DNA from: Terriglobia bacterium
GTDB taxonomy: Bacteria > Acidobacteriota > Terriglobia > Versatilivoradales > Versatilivoraceae
DNA: 64,000 nt
Reading direction: 5' to 3'
NCBI GenBank assembly: GCA_022452285.1
Contig: JAKUNG010000011.1
Coordinates: forward strand, 62,001-126,000
Made by a program: the position numbers and the translations under genes. Under the pieces are notes generated by a model, which ran no database searches, was not told where the DNA came from, and worked only from the letters and a program-made list of their open reading frames with translations. This document shows, piece by piece, positions 18,830 to 28,721 of this stretch (position 1 is its first letter; each line of letters opens with the position of its first letter).

Positions 18830-18997
18830 CAAATGGTGGCTTTCTATCTGAATTGAAGGTTTATTAGACAACCTTTTTGATTTCGTGATTGTTGGCTAAT
18901 TTTACGGATACTTACCGTTCTCTATTTAATTTCCTAACCTGATACTTGTAGCGTTCTGTCCTGCTAGTATAGGGGATTTTGAGGATCAATTTTACCT

Positions 18998-19999
18998 ATG
19001 ATCCAAATAGCTCTTGATGCCATGGGGGGAGACAATGCCCCTCAATCTGAAGTACATGGAGCAGTCCTTGCGGCTCAAGAATTGCAGATCGGTATTACTC
19101 TTGTTGGTGACAGCAAACAAATTAAACAAGAACTAAAAAAGCACCCAACTGAAGGTTTATCTATAGACATAATTCACGCTAGTCAAGTGATTTCAATGCG
19201 AGAATCAGTAGCAGTAGCTCTCCGAAAAAAAAAAGATTCCTCTATCCGAGTAGCTACTCACTTAGTACGTGAAGGGCAAGTAAGCGGTATTGTTAGTGCT
19301 GGTAACACAGGAGCTTCATTAGCTACAGCTAAGTTAATGCTTGGAGTTTTGGATACAGTAGACCGCCCAGCTTTAGCTGCACTTTTACCTACAGCTAAGG
19401 AACGCCCGGCGCTCTTATTAGATGTCGGTGCTAATGTAGATTGTAAAGCTAATCAATTGTTTCAATTTGCTGTAATGGGGGAAAGTTTTGCTCGATTAAT
19501 TTTAGGAATTTCTCACCCTCGAGTAGGTTTATTGTCAATCGGTGAAGAAGAGATTAAAGGTAATGAACTAACCAAAGAAGTATTTCGCCTTTTACAAAAT
19601 GCTCCTTTAAATTTTATAGGTAACATCGAGGGCCGTGATGTCTTCAAAGGCGAAATGGACGTAATTGTCTGTGACGGTTTTATTGGTAATGTTGCTCTTA
19701 AAGTTAGTGAAGGATTATCAGAAATGGTGACCAATTTATTGAAAAAAGATCTTTCTACGTACCTCAGTTCCCAAATTGGTGCCCTACTCTCACGTAGAGC
19801 TTTTCAGGACTTTATGACCCGAGTTGATTATGCAGAGTATGGAGGAGCACCTCTGTTAGGAGTTAAAGGAGCAGTTATTATTTGTCACGGACATTCAACT
19901 CCAAAAGCGATTAAGAATGCAATTCGTGTAGCTGTAGATTTTTGTATTAATCGGGTCAATGAAAGAATTGAGAAAGAAATTAACATACATAGTTCTTAA
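18998..19999 (+). CDS. plsX: phosphate acyltransferase PlsX
   Basis: PlsX converts acyl-ACP and phosphate to acyl phosphate, the acyl donor for PlsY in phosphatidic acid synthesis, at the inner face of the membrane. The 333-residue protein is full length. It begins with the signature IALDAMGGDNAP and carries the SAGNTGA and LLDVGAN segments and GFIGNVALKVSEG near residue 225. Start is ATG. A GAGGA lies upstream at slightly long spacing. It is 168 bases after rpmF and 43 bases before fabD. In many genomes fabH would lie between plsX and fabD. It is absent here. Confidence 0.97.
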   Translation: MIQIALDAMGGDNAPQSEVHGAVLAAQELQIGITLVGDSKQIKQELKKHPTEGLSIDIIHASQVISMRESVAVALRKKKDSSIRVATHLVREGQVSGIVSAGNTGASLATAKLMLGVLDTVDRPALAALLPTAKERPALLLDVGANVDCKANQLFQFAVMGESFARLILGISHPRVGLLSIGEEEIKGNELTKEVFRLLQNAPLNFIGNIEGRDVFKGEMDVIVCDGFIGNVALKVSEGLSEMVTNLLKKDLSTYLSSQIGALLSRRAFQDFMTRVDYAEYGGAPLLGVKGAVIICHGHSTPKAIKNAIRVAVDFCINRVNERIEKEINIHSS

Positions 20000-20042
20000 A
20001 AATACCTCATTATTAGAAAATAATTCGTGGTAGTTTATTTTT

Positions 20043-20978
20043 ATGGATAATCAAATCGCATTTATTTTTCCCGGTCAAGCATCTCAGTACCCAGGAATGG
20101 GTCGTGACCTAGCTACCAATTTTCCTGAAGCACAAGAAGTTTTTACTAAAGTAAGTAAAATACTTGGATTTTCTATCGAAAAGTTTTGTTTCCATGGAAA
20201 AGCAGAAGATTTACAACTTACTGAAATTACCCAACCAGCAATTCTTACAGTATCAATTGCTGCAGCTACCGTTTTAACTCTTAGGGGAATAAAACCCCAC
20301 TTTGTTGCAGGACACAGCTTAGGCGAATATTCAGCTTTGGTGGTTGCTGGCGCTCTTTCATTATCTGATGCTGTTCAAACTGTAAGAAAAAGAGGTAAAT
20401 ACATGCAGGAAGCAGTTCCTGTTGGAGACGGAGCAATGGCAGCTATCTTAGGTTTAAAAATCCATGAAGTTAATGCCCTGTGTCATGATTCAGCTCAGGG
20501 GGAGGTTTTAACGCCAGCTAATCTAAATTCTCCAGGTCAAATTGTTATTTCTGGATCCTCTCAGGCAGTGCAACGGGCTACTGCTCTTGCATCTCAGTGG
20601 GGAGCAAAACGAGCTATTCTTTTGCCGGTTAGTGCGCCATTTCACTCTCCTTTAATGCAACCTGCTCAAGAAAAACTAGAAAAAGATTTAAACAAAATTG
20701 ACTTTTCAGATCTCCAAGTTCCTCTAGTTAACAATGTAGATGCTATCGAAATTCGATACAAATCTGAGATTGCTAATTCTTTATTGAGACAAGTATGTAC
20801 CCCCGTTCGTTGGAGCGAAACAATTCAGTTTCTGGTTAAAAAAGGTGTGGGAAGGTTTGTGGAAGTTGGTCCGGGAAGAGTGCTTTCTGGGCTAGTCAGG
20901 CAAAATGACCGATCTGTCAAACTCTTCAATGTCGAAGACACTGAGAGTCTTGAAAAGATTGTAACAGCAATGGGTTAA
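20043..20978 (+). CDS. fabD: malonyl-CoA:ACP transacylase
   Basis: FabD moves malonate from CoA to the acyl carrier protein, supplying the extender unit for fatty-acid synthesis. The 311-residue protein has the usual length. It begins with IFPGQASQYPGMG, contains the nucleophilic Ser in GHSLGEYSAL, the Arg-containing RGKYMQEAVP segment, and the active-site His in the SAPFHSPLM segment. A weak ribosome site precedes the ATG. The gene is 21 bases upstream of fabG and is part of the plsX-fabD-fabG-acpP-fabF run. Confidence 0.97.
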   Translation: MDNQIAFIFPGQASQYPGMGRDLATNFPEAQEVFTKVSKILGFSIEKFCFHGKAEDLQLTEITQPAILTVSIAAATVLTLRGIKPHFVAGHSLGEYSALVVAGALSLSDAVQTVRKRGKYMQEAVPVGDGAMAAILGLKIHEVNALCHDSAQGEVLTPANLNSPGQIVISGSSQAVQRATALASQWGAKRAILLPVSAPFHSPLMQPAQEKLEKDLNKIDFSDLQVPLVNNVDAIEIRYKSEIANSLLRQVCTPVRWSETIQFLVKKGVGRFVEVGPGRVLSGLVRQNDRSVKLFNVEDTESLEKIVTAMG

Positions 20979-20999
20979 TCTACATATAGGGAGGTTCCG

Positions 21000-21737
21000 T
21001 TGTTCCAAGATAAAATTGCCTTTATTACCGGAGGATCTCGTGGAATAGGAAAGGCATGTGCCTGTGTTTTTTCTGAAGCTGGAGCTAAGGTAATCATAAC
21101 AGGACGTGATTTAACTACATTAAATAAAGTTGCCTCTGAAATAGAATCCCAAGGAGGTCAGGTATTACCTGTCAAAATGGATGTCACAAACCCAGATGAA
21201 ATCAAAATGGCATTTGCTAAAGTCATGGAGTCTTTTGGTAGAATTGATATTCTTGTCAATAATGCTGGAGTCACAAAGGATAATTTATTATTAAGAATGA
21301 AAGAAGAAGATTGGCTGACTGTAATAGAGACCAATCTTACTGCAACATTTCTTGTTACAAGAATGGCAATCAAGATCATGCTGAAACAGCGATATGGTCG
21401 AATCATAAACATATCCTCCGTTGTAGGAGTAACTGGCAATTCAGGACAAGCTAATTACGCTGCTTCAAAGGCAGGTATTCTTGGCTTTACAAAAACAATA
21501 GCCCAAGAAGTAGCTTCCCGGAATATTACCGTCAACGCAGTAGCACCAGGATTTGTTGACACGGTAATGACCCAAAAACTTACAGAGGCAACAACATCCA
21601 AATTGCTTGATCAAATTCCAATGGGTCGAATTGGAGTAGACCGTGAGATTGCCTATGGAGTAAAATTTCTCGCTTCTAAAGAAGCCAGTTACATTACTGG
21701 TGAAGTTTTAAACATTAATGGAGGACTATATATGTAG
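21000..21737 (+). CDS. fabG: 3-oxoacyl-[ACP] reductase
   Basis: FabG reduces 3-ketoacyl-ACP with NADPH in the elongation cycle. The 245-residue short-chain dehydrogenase has the cofactor motif TGGSRGIGKA, the NNAGVT motif, the catalytic Ser in NISSVVG and the YAASK catalytic Tyr-Lys pair. The end, GEVLNINGGLYM, is typical of FabG. The start is TTG at 21000, with GGGAGG just upstream. The ATG-free N-terminus is thus real. A gap of 233 bases follows before acpP, longer than the other gaps in the cluster. Confidence 0.97.
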   Translation: MFQDKIAFITGGSRGIGKACACVFSEAGAKVIITGRDLTTLNKVASEIESQGGQVLPVKMDVTNPDEIKMAFAKVMESFGRIDILVNNAGVTKDNLLLRMKEEDWLTVIETNLTATFLVTRMAIKIMLKQRYGRIINISSVVGVTGNSGQANYAASKAGILGFTKTIAQEVASRNITVNAVAPGFVDTVMTQKLTEATTSKLLDQIPMGRIGVDREIAYGVKFLASKEASYITGEVLNINGGLYM

Positions 21738-21970
21738 TCCTAATTATGATGAAGTATCGTTAGCAACTTGCCTTTTTAGAAACCTGATGGCAACATTAAA
21801 ACGTTTTTTACGAAAGGTTTTGAATTTTATTTAATTAGGGGGTTTTAGATTTGACTGTAAAATAGAATACTTAGTCAAAGCTTGAAAAATTTAGACTACT
21901 TTCAGCTTTATTCCTATGAATATATAAAAGCAATAAAGTTAACTCAATATCCATCGAGGAGGATACAAGC

Positions 21971-22213
21971 ATGAGCACTTCTGGAGTAAAGGAAAAGGTT
22001 AAACAGATCATAGCAGAACAATTGGGAGTCGACGAGTCAGAGGTTACACCAACTGCCTCCTTTGTAGATGACTTAGGGGCAGACTCTCTGGACACAGTTG
22101 AATTGGTTATGGCGTTCGAAGAAGGTTTTGAAATTGAAATTCCTGATGAAGATGCTGAAAAAATTCAAACTGTACAAGATGCAATTACCTATGTTGAAGC
22201 TAATGCTAAATGA
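21971..22213 (+). CDS. acpP: acyl carrier protein
   Basis: The carrier of growing acyl chains, attached through 4'-phosphopantetheine. The 80-residue acidic protein has the modification site [12 protein letters not shown] with the conserved Ser, followed by [17 protein letters not shown] of helix 3. GAGGAGG sits eight bases before the ATG, the strongest ribosome site in this cluster, as fits a very abundant protein. The 233-base upstream gap could hold its own promoter, though I found no convincing -35/-10 pair. Confidence 0.98.
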   Translation: MSTSGVKEKVKQIIAEQLGVDESEVTPTASFVDDLGADSLDTVELVMAFEEGFEIEIPDEDAEKIQTVQDAITYVEANAK

Positions 22214-22287
22214 TGATTGATAAATGAATATCTAACTTAAAGCTTCCATAATCCTTCACATAAAAATATTAGGACAAGGGGAACAAG

Positions 22288-23529
22288 TTGAAACGAAGAG
22301 TGGCAGTGACAGGAATTGGCTTAGTATCAGCACTAGGCATTGGAACTCAACAAAACTGGGAAGCCTTGTTGGAAGGGGAATGTGGCATTGGACTGATCAC
22401 GCGGTTTGATACTGATCAATTTAGCGTACGAATAGCTGGGGAGGTTAAAGGATTCGATCCCCTTAACTGGATACCTAAAAAAGATGTTAAAAAAATGGAT
22501 CCGTTCATTCAATATGCAGTTGCAGCATCTCAGTTCGCAGTGGAATCAGCATCGTTAAAAATAACCTCCGAACTGGCTCCACGCTTTGGAGTCCATATCG
22601 GCTCAGGTATTGGTGGTTTTTCAACAATTGAAAGAGAACATACTGCTCTACTGACTGGTGGTCCAAGAAAAATCTCTCCTTTTTTCATTCCCTCCTCAAT
22701 TGTAAATCTGGCAGCTGGACAAATTTCTATTCGTTTTGGTGCTAAGGGGCCTAATACAGCTACTTGTACTGCTTGTTCTTCTGGTTCTCATGCCATCGGT
22801 GACTCTTTTAGAATTATTGCCCGGGGAGAAGCCGATATTATGCTTTGTGGGGGCTCAGAAGCTGCCATCACCCCAATGAGTGTAGGAGGGTTTTCCTCCA
22901 TGCGGGCACTGTCAGCACAAAATGAAAAACCAGAAGAAGCTTCTAGACCTTTTGACAAAAATCGAGATGGATTTGTTATTGGAGAAGGAGCAGGGATCTT
23001 GATTCTTGAGGAAATGGAAATGGCAAAAAAGCGTGGTACTACAATTTTTGCAGAAATCGTAGGTTATGGAATGTCTGGAGATGCCTTCCACATTACTCAA
23101 CCTTCAGAAGATGGAGAAGGAGCTTGTCAGGTAATGACCAATGCTCTTAAAGATGCCAATATTCAAGCAGAACAAGTTGATTACATTAATGCCCATGGAA
23201 CTTCTACCCCCTTTAATGACCGAAATGAAACTAAAGCAATAAAACGCACTTTTGGTAAACATGCCTACCATCTACTGGTTAGTTCGACGAAGTCTATGAC
23301 CGGACATTTGTTGGGAGCAGCTGGAGGATTGGAGGGGGGAATTTCTGTTTTAGCACTGCACCACCAAACTATTCCCCCTACTATTAATTACAGATATCCT
23401 GATCCTGACTGTGATCTGGATTACGTACCAAATCAAGCTCGGAAACAAAATATTAACTATGTTCTTTCTAACTCTTTCGGTTTTGGTGGAACCAATGCTA
23501 CGCTTTTGTTTCGCCGCTATGAAGAATGA
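22288..23529 (+). CDS. fabF: 3-oxoacyl-[ACP] synthase II (KAS II)
   Basis: FabF condenses malonyl-ACP with acyl-ACP in each elongation step. The 413-residue protein has the family length. The Cys-His-His triad can be read: Cys in TACSSGSHAIGD, His in NAHGTSTPFND, and His in KSMTGHLLGAAGG. The start is TTG 22288, preceded by AAGGGGA. It ends the fatty-acid cluster. No KAS III (fabH) is in the window, so initiation must use an enzyme encoded elsewhere. Confidence 0.97.
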   Translation: MKRRVAVTGIGLVSALGIGTQQNWEALLEGECGIGLITRFDTDQFSVRIAGEVKGFDPLNWIPKKDVKKMDPFIQYAVAASQFAVESASLKITSELAPRFGVHIGSGIGGFSTIEREHTALLTGGPRKISPFFIPSSIVNLAAGQISIRFGAKGPNTATCTACSSGSHAIGDSFRIIARGEADIMLCGGSEAAITPMSVGGFSSMRALSAQNEKPEEASRPFDKNRDGFVIGEGAGILILEEMEMAKKRGTTIFAEIVGYGMSGDAFHITQPSEDGEGACQVMTNALKDANIQAEQVDYINAHGTSTPFNDRNETKAIKRTFGKHAYHLLVSSTKSMTGHLLGAAGGLEGGISVLALHHQTIPPTINYRYPDPDCDLDYVPNQARKQNINYVLSNSFGFGGTNATLLFRRYEE

Positions 23530-23795
23530 TCTCTTTATTTTAAAGAATTAACAAAATGTAATTAATCCCACCTAAATTCCCTAACATTTTTTGTAATATA
23601 ATACTCACTCCTAGCTCAGATGGTACAATTTGTTCTAAACCAATTGATCAAAAAAAGGTTAAAGAAATAATCACCTTTCACTAATAATCAAAAGGTTTTT
23701 ACTATACTTCCAAAAAAGACTGAAACTAAAGACTATATAAAATAGTTAATGAATGTAGTCATCCATTACTAATTTCGCAATAGAGATTAATTCTT

Positions 23796-25790
23796 ATGCA
23801 AATTAATAGGAAATTTAAGGTTGCTCAATATCACCCAAAAGGTGATCAATCGCAGGCCATAAACAAATTGATTGACGGTCTCAAAAATCGAGAAACTCAT
23901 CAAGTATTGCTTGGAGTTACCGGTTCAGGAAAGACTTACACAATGGCTAAAGTCATTGAAAAAATGAATCGACCAGCTCTAGTCCTAGCACATAACAAAA
24001 CGCTTGTTGCTCAACTTTGTCAGGAGTTTAGAGGATTCTTCCCTGATAACGCTGTTGAGTATTTTGTGAGCTACTATGATTACTATCAGCCTGAAGCCTA
24101 CATTGCTGCAACAGATACTTATATTGAAAAGGAATCTACAATAAATGATGAAATTGACAAGATGAGAATGTCAGCCACTCGGTCTCTTTTTGAACGGCGT
24201 GATTGTATAATTGTAGCCAGTGTCAGTTGCATTTATGGAATTGGCTCCCCCGAAGCTTACTATGGAATGCTTATTTTATTGAAAAGAGGTCAAAGAATTT
24301 CTCGGGAAATAATTCTAAAAAAGCTTGTAGAAATTCAGTATGAGCGAAGTGAGAGTGACTTTAATAGGGGTACATTTCGAGTACGTGGTGATTGTATTGA
24401 AGTTTTTCCAGCCTATGATGACTGTGCCTACCGAATTGAGCTTTTTGGCGATGAGATTGATTCAATTTCACAGATTGATCCTATCCTTGGTGACGTCTAC
24501 GCCTCCTATGAACAACTTCCTATCTATCCTAAATCACATTACGTAATGCCAAGACCAACTTTGCTCAAAGCCATTAGTACTATTAAAGAGGAACTAGAGG
24601 TTTGGAAACCAAAACTTGAGAAGGACGGAAAGTTGTTGGAGTCTGAACGACTTCAACAACGGACAATGTTCGACATAGAAATGATGAAAGAAATAGGATT
24701 TTGTCATGGGATCGAAAACTACTCAAGACATCTTTCTGGTCGCCAACCTGGAGAGCCTCCACCGACTCTTCTTGATTACTTACCACAGGATCACTTGATT
24801 TTTGTGGATGAAAGTCATCAAACTATTCCACAGGTAAGAGGGATGTATGCTGGGGATCGATCCCGCAAGGAAAATCTGGTAAATTTTGGCTTTCGTTTGC
24901 CCTCTGCTTTAGATAACCGACCACTTAAGTTTGAAGAATTTGAGAAGCGGCTTAATCAGGTAATTTATGTTTCAGCTACACCCGGCTCTTATGAATTGAC
25001 AAAAACTCGTGGAGTTGTCATTGAACAGATTATTCGTCCAACAGGATTGGTAGACCCAGAAGTAGAAGTTAAACCTGTCAAAGGTCAGATAGACGATTTA
25101 CTCCATGAAATTCGTCTACGAGAACAACAAAAAGAAAGAGTTTTGGTAACTACTCTAACGAAGCGTATGGCAGAGGATCTTTCTGAATACTATCAGGAAG
25201 TAGGTATTCGTTGTCGATATATGCATTCAGAAATAGAAACCTTAGAAAGAATCAAAATACTTAGGGGATTGCGACTTGGAGAATTTGATGTTTTGATTGG
25301 TATCAATCTATTGCGTGAAGGACTCGACCTTCCTGAGGTATCCTTAGTAGCTATTCTAGATGCAGACAAAGAGGGGTTTCTGCGCTCCCGTGATTCTTTA
25401 GTTCAAACCATTGGTAGATCTGCACGCCATATCAAAGGAAGAGCTATTCTATATGCTGATCGAATGACGAAGTCAATACAACAAGCGATTGACGAAACCA
25501 ACCGTCGTCGGGAAAAACAAATTTTGTATAACCAGCAACATAATATCACTCCTAAATCTATTTTAAAGCCTGTGGATATGAGCTTTGTGGATGTTGCACA
25601 AGGAGATTACATCGATCTACTTTCTGATTTTAAAGATTTAGAGTTTCACTCTCCAAAGCAAATTAAAGAACACATACTCAAGCTACAATCCCAAATGCAA
25701 GAAGCGGCTAAAACATTTGAATTTGAAAAAGCAGCTAAGTTCCGCGATCAAATTAAGGAATTAAAAAATAAAGAAATGCATCTACTTTAA
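23796..25790 (+). CDS. uvrB: excinuclease ABC subunit UvrB
   Basis: UvrB verifies DNA damage and hands it to UvrC in nucleotide-excision repair. The 664-residue protein is close to E. coli UvrB (673). It has the Walker [10 protein letters not shown], the beta-hairpin segment [11 protein letters not shown] that clamps DNA, the DESHQT motif II and the [20 protein letters not shown] helicase region. A UVR domain (about 625-660), which contacts UvrC, ends the protein. The start is ATG 23796. No SOS-type box could be recognised in the 266 bases upstream. The gene is followed by a terminator-like hairpin. Confidence 0.98.
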   Translation: MQINRKFKVAQYHPKGDQSQAINKLIDGLKNRETHQVLLGVTGSGKTYTMAKVIEKMNRPALVLAHNKTLVAQLCQEFRGFFPDNAVEYFVSYYDYYQPEAYIAATDTYIEKESTINDEIDKMRMSATRSLFERRDCIIVASVSCIYGIGSPEAYYGMLILLKRGQRISREIILKKLVEIQYERSESDFNRGTFRVRGDCIEVFPAYDDCAYRIELFGDEIDSISQIDPILGDVYASYEQLPIYPKSHYVMPRPTLLKAISTIKEELEVWKPKLEKDGKLLESERLQQRTMFDIEMMKEIGFCHGIENYSRHLSGRQPGEPPPTLLDYLPQDHLIFVDESHQTIPQVRGMYAGDRSRKENLVNFGFRLPSALDNRPLKFEEFEKRLNQVIYVSATPGSYELTKTRGVVIEQIIRPTGLVDPEVEVKPVKGQIDDLLHEIRLREQQKERVLVTTLTKRMAEDLSEYYQEVGIRCRYMHSEIETLERIKILRGLRLGEFDVLIGINLLREGLDLPEVSLVAILDADKEGFLRSRDSLVQTIGRSARHIKGRAILYADRMTKSIQQAIDETNRRREKQILYNQQHNITPKSILKPVDMSFVDVAQGDYIDLLSDFKDLEFHSPKQIKEHILKLQSQMQEAAKTFEFEKAAKFRDQIKELKNKEMHLL

Positions 25791-25800
25791 GAATTCTACT

Positions 25801-25831
25801 AGCCCTAAAAATTTTTAAAGGCCTTTTTTTC
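25801..25831 (+). terminator. possible intrinsic terminator after uvrB
   Basis: Eleven bases after the uvrB stop. GCC (25802-25804) can pair with GGC (25820-25822) around the perfect palindrome TAAAAATTTTTA (25806-25817), followed by a run of seven T at 25824-25830. The stem is AT-rich, so stability is moderate. Confidence 0.4.
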
Positions 25832-25870
25832 ATCTATTTCTATATTAAACCGTCTAACAAACCATTTTTT

Positions 25871-26860
25871 CTACATTTCTCCACGAGCATCTATTTGTAA
25901 GATAACTTTTAAAACTTCAGGCTGTTCAGCTAACCCAAAAGCTTCCACGGCTTCATCCAAACCAAAGGTATGTTGTAATAACGGAGTAGGATCTAAACTC
26001 TTTTCTTCTAGTAGCTCAATGGCCGTCTCAAAACGACCGCATCTAGAACCAATTACCGTAATCTCATCAACTACCAAGGGAGCAGTATTAAAGCTTGTCT
26101 GATTATTGAAGGTTGATTTTAAAACCAAGGTACCTCTAGGCTTGAGTAAGCTTAAAGCTAAAGCCCAACCTTTGGGTGATCCTGTAGCCTCTATAATGAG
26201 ATCAAATGTTTTTCCTAAGGCAGCTGCTGAATCACTTTCAACAAGATTAACACCAAGGTGTTGAACCAAATTCATTTTTTTAGGATGTTTTCCTACTAGT
26301 GTTATTCTTTCAGAAAGTCCATTTACTTTTCCTGCCTGAGCTAGAACCATCGTCACTAGAAGTCCAAGTTTTCCATCACCTAAAATAGCCACTTTGTCAG
26401 CAGTTTTGAGAGAGACTTGATCCATAATTTCACAAGCAGCAGCGATTGGTTCAACAAAAACTGCAGTATCGTCAGAAATTGATTCAGGTAGTTGATGTAA
26501 ATTTTTTTCAGGGAGAGTCAAAAATTCTCTAAAAGCACCATCACGACCAAAAATTCCTAGTACCGTTCGACGAGAACAATGTCTTCTTAATCCCACTAGA
26601 CAAAAGTTGCAACTACCACAAGATACATTAATCTCACCGACCACCCTTGTCCCCACTAAGGAAGAGGTTTGTGATGATTCTACCACTCCAACAAATTCGT
26701 GACCGAGTACTCCTTTAAATCCGTAGTATCCTTTGATAATTTCAAGATCCGTATTGCAAATACCAGCTTGGATTACTCGTACTACACTTTCACCACCATC
26801 AAAAACTGGCTTAGGAACATCCTTTACTTTCAGAATTTGGTCAAAGACAATTGACTTCAT
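25871..26860 (-). CDS. zinc-dependent medium-chain dehydrogenase (alcohol/polyol type)
   Basis: A cytoplasmic NAD(P)-dependent dehydrogenase of the MDR superfamily that probably oxidises an alcohol or polyol. The 329-residue protein has the catalytic zinc ligands Cys35 and the GHEFVG motif (His54, Glu55). The structural-zinc lobe is CGSCNFC plus a fourth Cys (C-x2-C-x2-C-x7-C), and a Rossmann GDGKLG motif follows at about 175. It is somewhat shorter than sorbitol or threonine dehydrogenase (about 345). It lies 87 bases after the SSS transporter on the same strand, so a shared substrate is a fair inference, but the identity of the substrate is not visible. Confidence 0.88.
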   Translation of the reverse strand: MKSIVFDQILKVKDVPKPVFDGGESVVRVIQAGICNTDLEIIKGYYGFKGVLGHEFVGVVESSQTSSLVGTRVVGEINVSCGSCNFCLVGLRRHCSRRTVLGIFGRDGAFREFLTLPEKNLHQLPESISDDTAVFVEPIAAACEIMDQVSLKTADKVAILGDGKLGLLVTMVLAQAGKVNGLSERITLVGKHPKKMNLVQHLGVNLVESDSAAALGKTFDLIIEATGSPKGWALALSLLKPRGTLVLKSTFNNQTSFNTAPLVVDEITVIGSRCGRFETAIELLEEKSLDPTPLLQHTFGLDEAVEAFGLAEQPEVLKVILQIDARGEM

Positions 26861-26947
26861 TTTACACGCTGCTTAATCAGAAAAATATGTCCCAGTTCTC
26901 CGAACCTAATTAAAATATTCTTCTACTGTCATAGAAATGGAATTGAT

Positions 26948-28462
26948 TTAGCCTGTATCAAAAGGCCTAAGCATCTGAGAATCTCCAGATTTTTTGTTTT
27001 TGTTGAAGTTCGTTGCCGACAATGCAGTGCCTACCAAACAACAAGCAAAATTAACTAACAAACCTATAACACCAGCGTGAAAACCCAAAATGCGAGAATA
27101 TCCCAGACCAGTTAAACCAAGTCCAACTAATAAACCTGCTAACAAACCTACCAACACTGTCTTGCTGTTGAGTTGTTTCCAATACAAGCCTAAAAAAAAA
27201 CAAGGAGCAATTTGAATAAGCACCTCAAACTTAAGCTCAAGGAGGCGAATCAATGTTGTTTGGGTACTAATAGCAACTAAGACTAATAAGGTTACAATTA
27301 CCCATGAGGCCCATTTGCCTACTGAAGTCAAATGGGCCTCACTACTTTTAGGTAAAAAATAAACCTTAAAGATATCTTTAGTGATCATCGAAGACATTGA
27401 AAGCAAAGCTGAATCAGCTGTAGACATTAAAGCTGCTAAAGCCGCAGCAAAAATAAACACAATTAACCAATAGCCAAACAGTGATTTGTTTAGGATCAAA
27501 CTGAGCATAAGAGAAAGAACCTGATCTGTTTCTCCTAAAGTAACCTCTGGAAGTACTACAATCCCAACTACTCCACAAATTGTCGCAATTAAAGCAGTCG
27601 TCAGAGGCATAAAAGTCATTAAAGCTAAAGATCTTTTTAAAACACTAAGTGAACGACTAGCATAAAGGCGTTGAATTGCCTGGGGATAGATAGCTGCCCC
27701 AAATCCAAAAAGAAAAATATAACTTATCCAAGTGTTGCAACCCTCAAGAGAAGGAACTTGAATTTTTGAAGGATCAATTTGACTAAGTCTCTCCACCACT
27801 GTTGGTAATCCCCCAGCCAGACTAGGAATCATAAAAAGAAGTACCAAAAATCCTATCAGCAACATAATCCCCTGAATAACATCGGTCCAAGCTACGCTGC
27901 GCATTCCCCCTAAAGTTTCGTAAATCACCATAATAATTGCTAACATTACAATTCCATAAGCTGCAGGAACACTCCCCTGAGTAATGCCCTGAACTGCTGC
28001 TCCCATAGCCTTAAGTTGAGCTAGGGTGTAGTTCGCTAGCACATAAATCATTAATAGTGTAGTTACTAGGGTAAGTGAGGGAGACCTAAATCGATAAGCA
28101 ATATAATCTCCAGGGGTAATAAAATTATAACTCCGGGCCAAGATAATTAGCCTTGGGGCAAACAGTAAATACCCCACAATCACCGAAAACATGAATAACA
28201 AGGAAACGGTCCAACCAAAACCTATTCGGTAGGCAGTCCCGGTATAACCAAATAGGGTATTACCACTATACTGAGTTGCATAAAGGCTAAGAAAAAGTGC
28301 AACTACCCCTAATGATCGACCAGCCAGATAAAAATCGGTTAAGTTATTGTTACGACGTTTTCGACGGGCTAACCACCCTATAAAAATCATCGAAAACAGA
28401 TAAAGCACAATCGTTACTAGGGCATCCCAACCAAACAAAACTGGATTGTTAGTGGTTTCCAC
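26948..28462 (-). CDS. sodium:solute symporter (SSS), large subunit
   Basis: An inner-membrane Na+-coupled importer. The 504-residue protein has about 13 hydrophobic segments with family features DFYLAGRSLG, YETLGGMRSVAWTDVIQ and AAALAALMSTADSALLSMSSMITKD. The start is GTG 28462, with AGGAG about nine bases before it inside the upstream small gene. The two frames overlap by 14 bases, a sign of translational coupling. It is probably one transport unit with the small two-helix protein. The downstream dehydrogenase suggests a polyol or sugar-like substrate, which is inference only. Confidence 0.92.
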   Translation of the reverse strand: METTNNPVLFGWDALVTIVLYLFSMIFIGWLARRKRRNNNLTDFYLAGRSLGVVALFLSLYATQYSGNTLFGYTGTAYRIGFGWTVSLLFMFSVIVGYLLFAPRLIILARSYNFITPGDYIAYRFRSPSLTLVTTLLMIYVLANYTLAQLKAMGAAVQGITQGSVPAAYGIVMLAIIMVIYETLGGMRSVAWTDVIQGIMLLIGFLVLLFMIPSLAGGLPTVVERLSQIDPSKIQVPSLEGCNTWISYIFLFGFGAAIYPQAIQRLYASRSLSVLKRSLALMTFMPLTTALIATICGVVGIVVLPEVTLGETDQVLSLMLSLILNKSLFGYWLIVFIFAAALAALMSTADSALLSMSSMITKDIFKVYFLPKSSEAHLTSVGKWASWVIVTLLVLVAISTQTTLIRLLELKFEVLIQIAPCFFLGLYWKQLNSKTVLVGLLAGLLVGLGLTGLGYSRILGFHAGVIGLLVNFACCLVGTALSATNFNKNKKSGDSQMLRPFDTG

Positions 28463-28721
28463 GAGAATTATCTCCTGCTTTCATTTGCCAGTAGCGAAAA
28501 ATCACCAAGCAGGTCCAGCACGCAAGTAATATGACACAAGAAATCGAGACAACTACCCAAAGTGGTAACCCTAAAATAAGTGGACCACTATACCCAGTTG
28601 GCCAGTACCAAGGAATCGCAACAACATAAAGAAAGAAATACACTAACCAGATCCAACGGATTTTTCTTGGCTCTTGAATCAGTTCCTTAAATAAATCGTT
28701 TTGGTCCCAGTCTTTTTTCAT
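28449..28721 (-). CDS. small membrane protein partnered with SSS symporter (DUF3311-like)
   Basis: A 90-residue protein with two membrane segments (about 24-42 and 52-76) joined by a short loop containing GLPLWVVVS. The layout resembles the small proteins (DUF3311, DUF997/YhdT) encoded directly before SSS symporters. It overlaps the large subunit by 14 bases. The N-terminal 22 residues are charged and cytoplasmic-looking. The family assignment is by pattern, with little sequence to rely on. Confidence 0.75.
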   Translation of the reverse strand: MKKDWDQNDLFKELIQEPRKIRWIWLVYFFLYVVAIPWYWPTGYSGPLILGLPLWVVVSISCVILLACWTCLVIFRYWQMKAGDNSRGNH

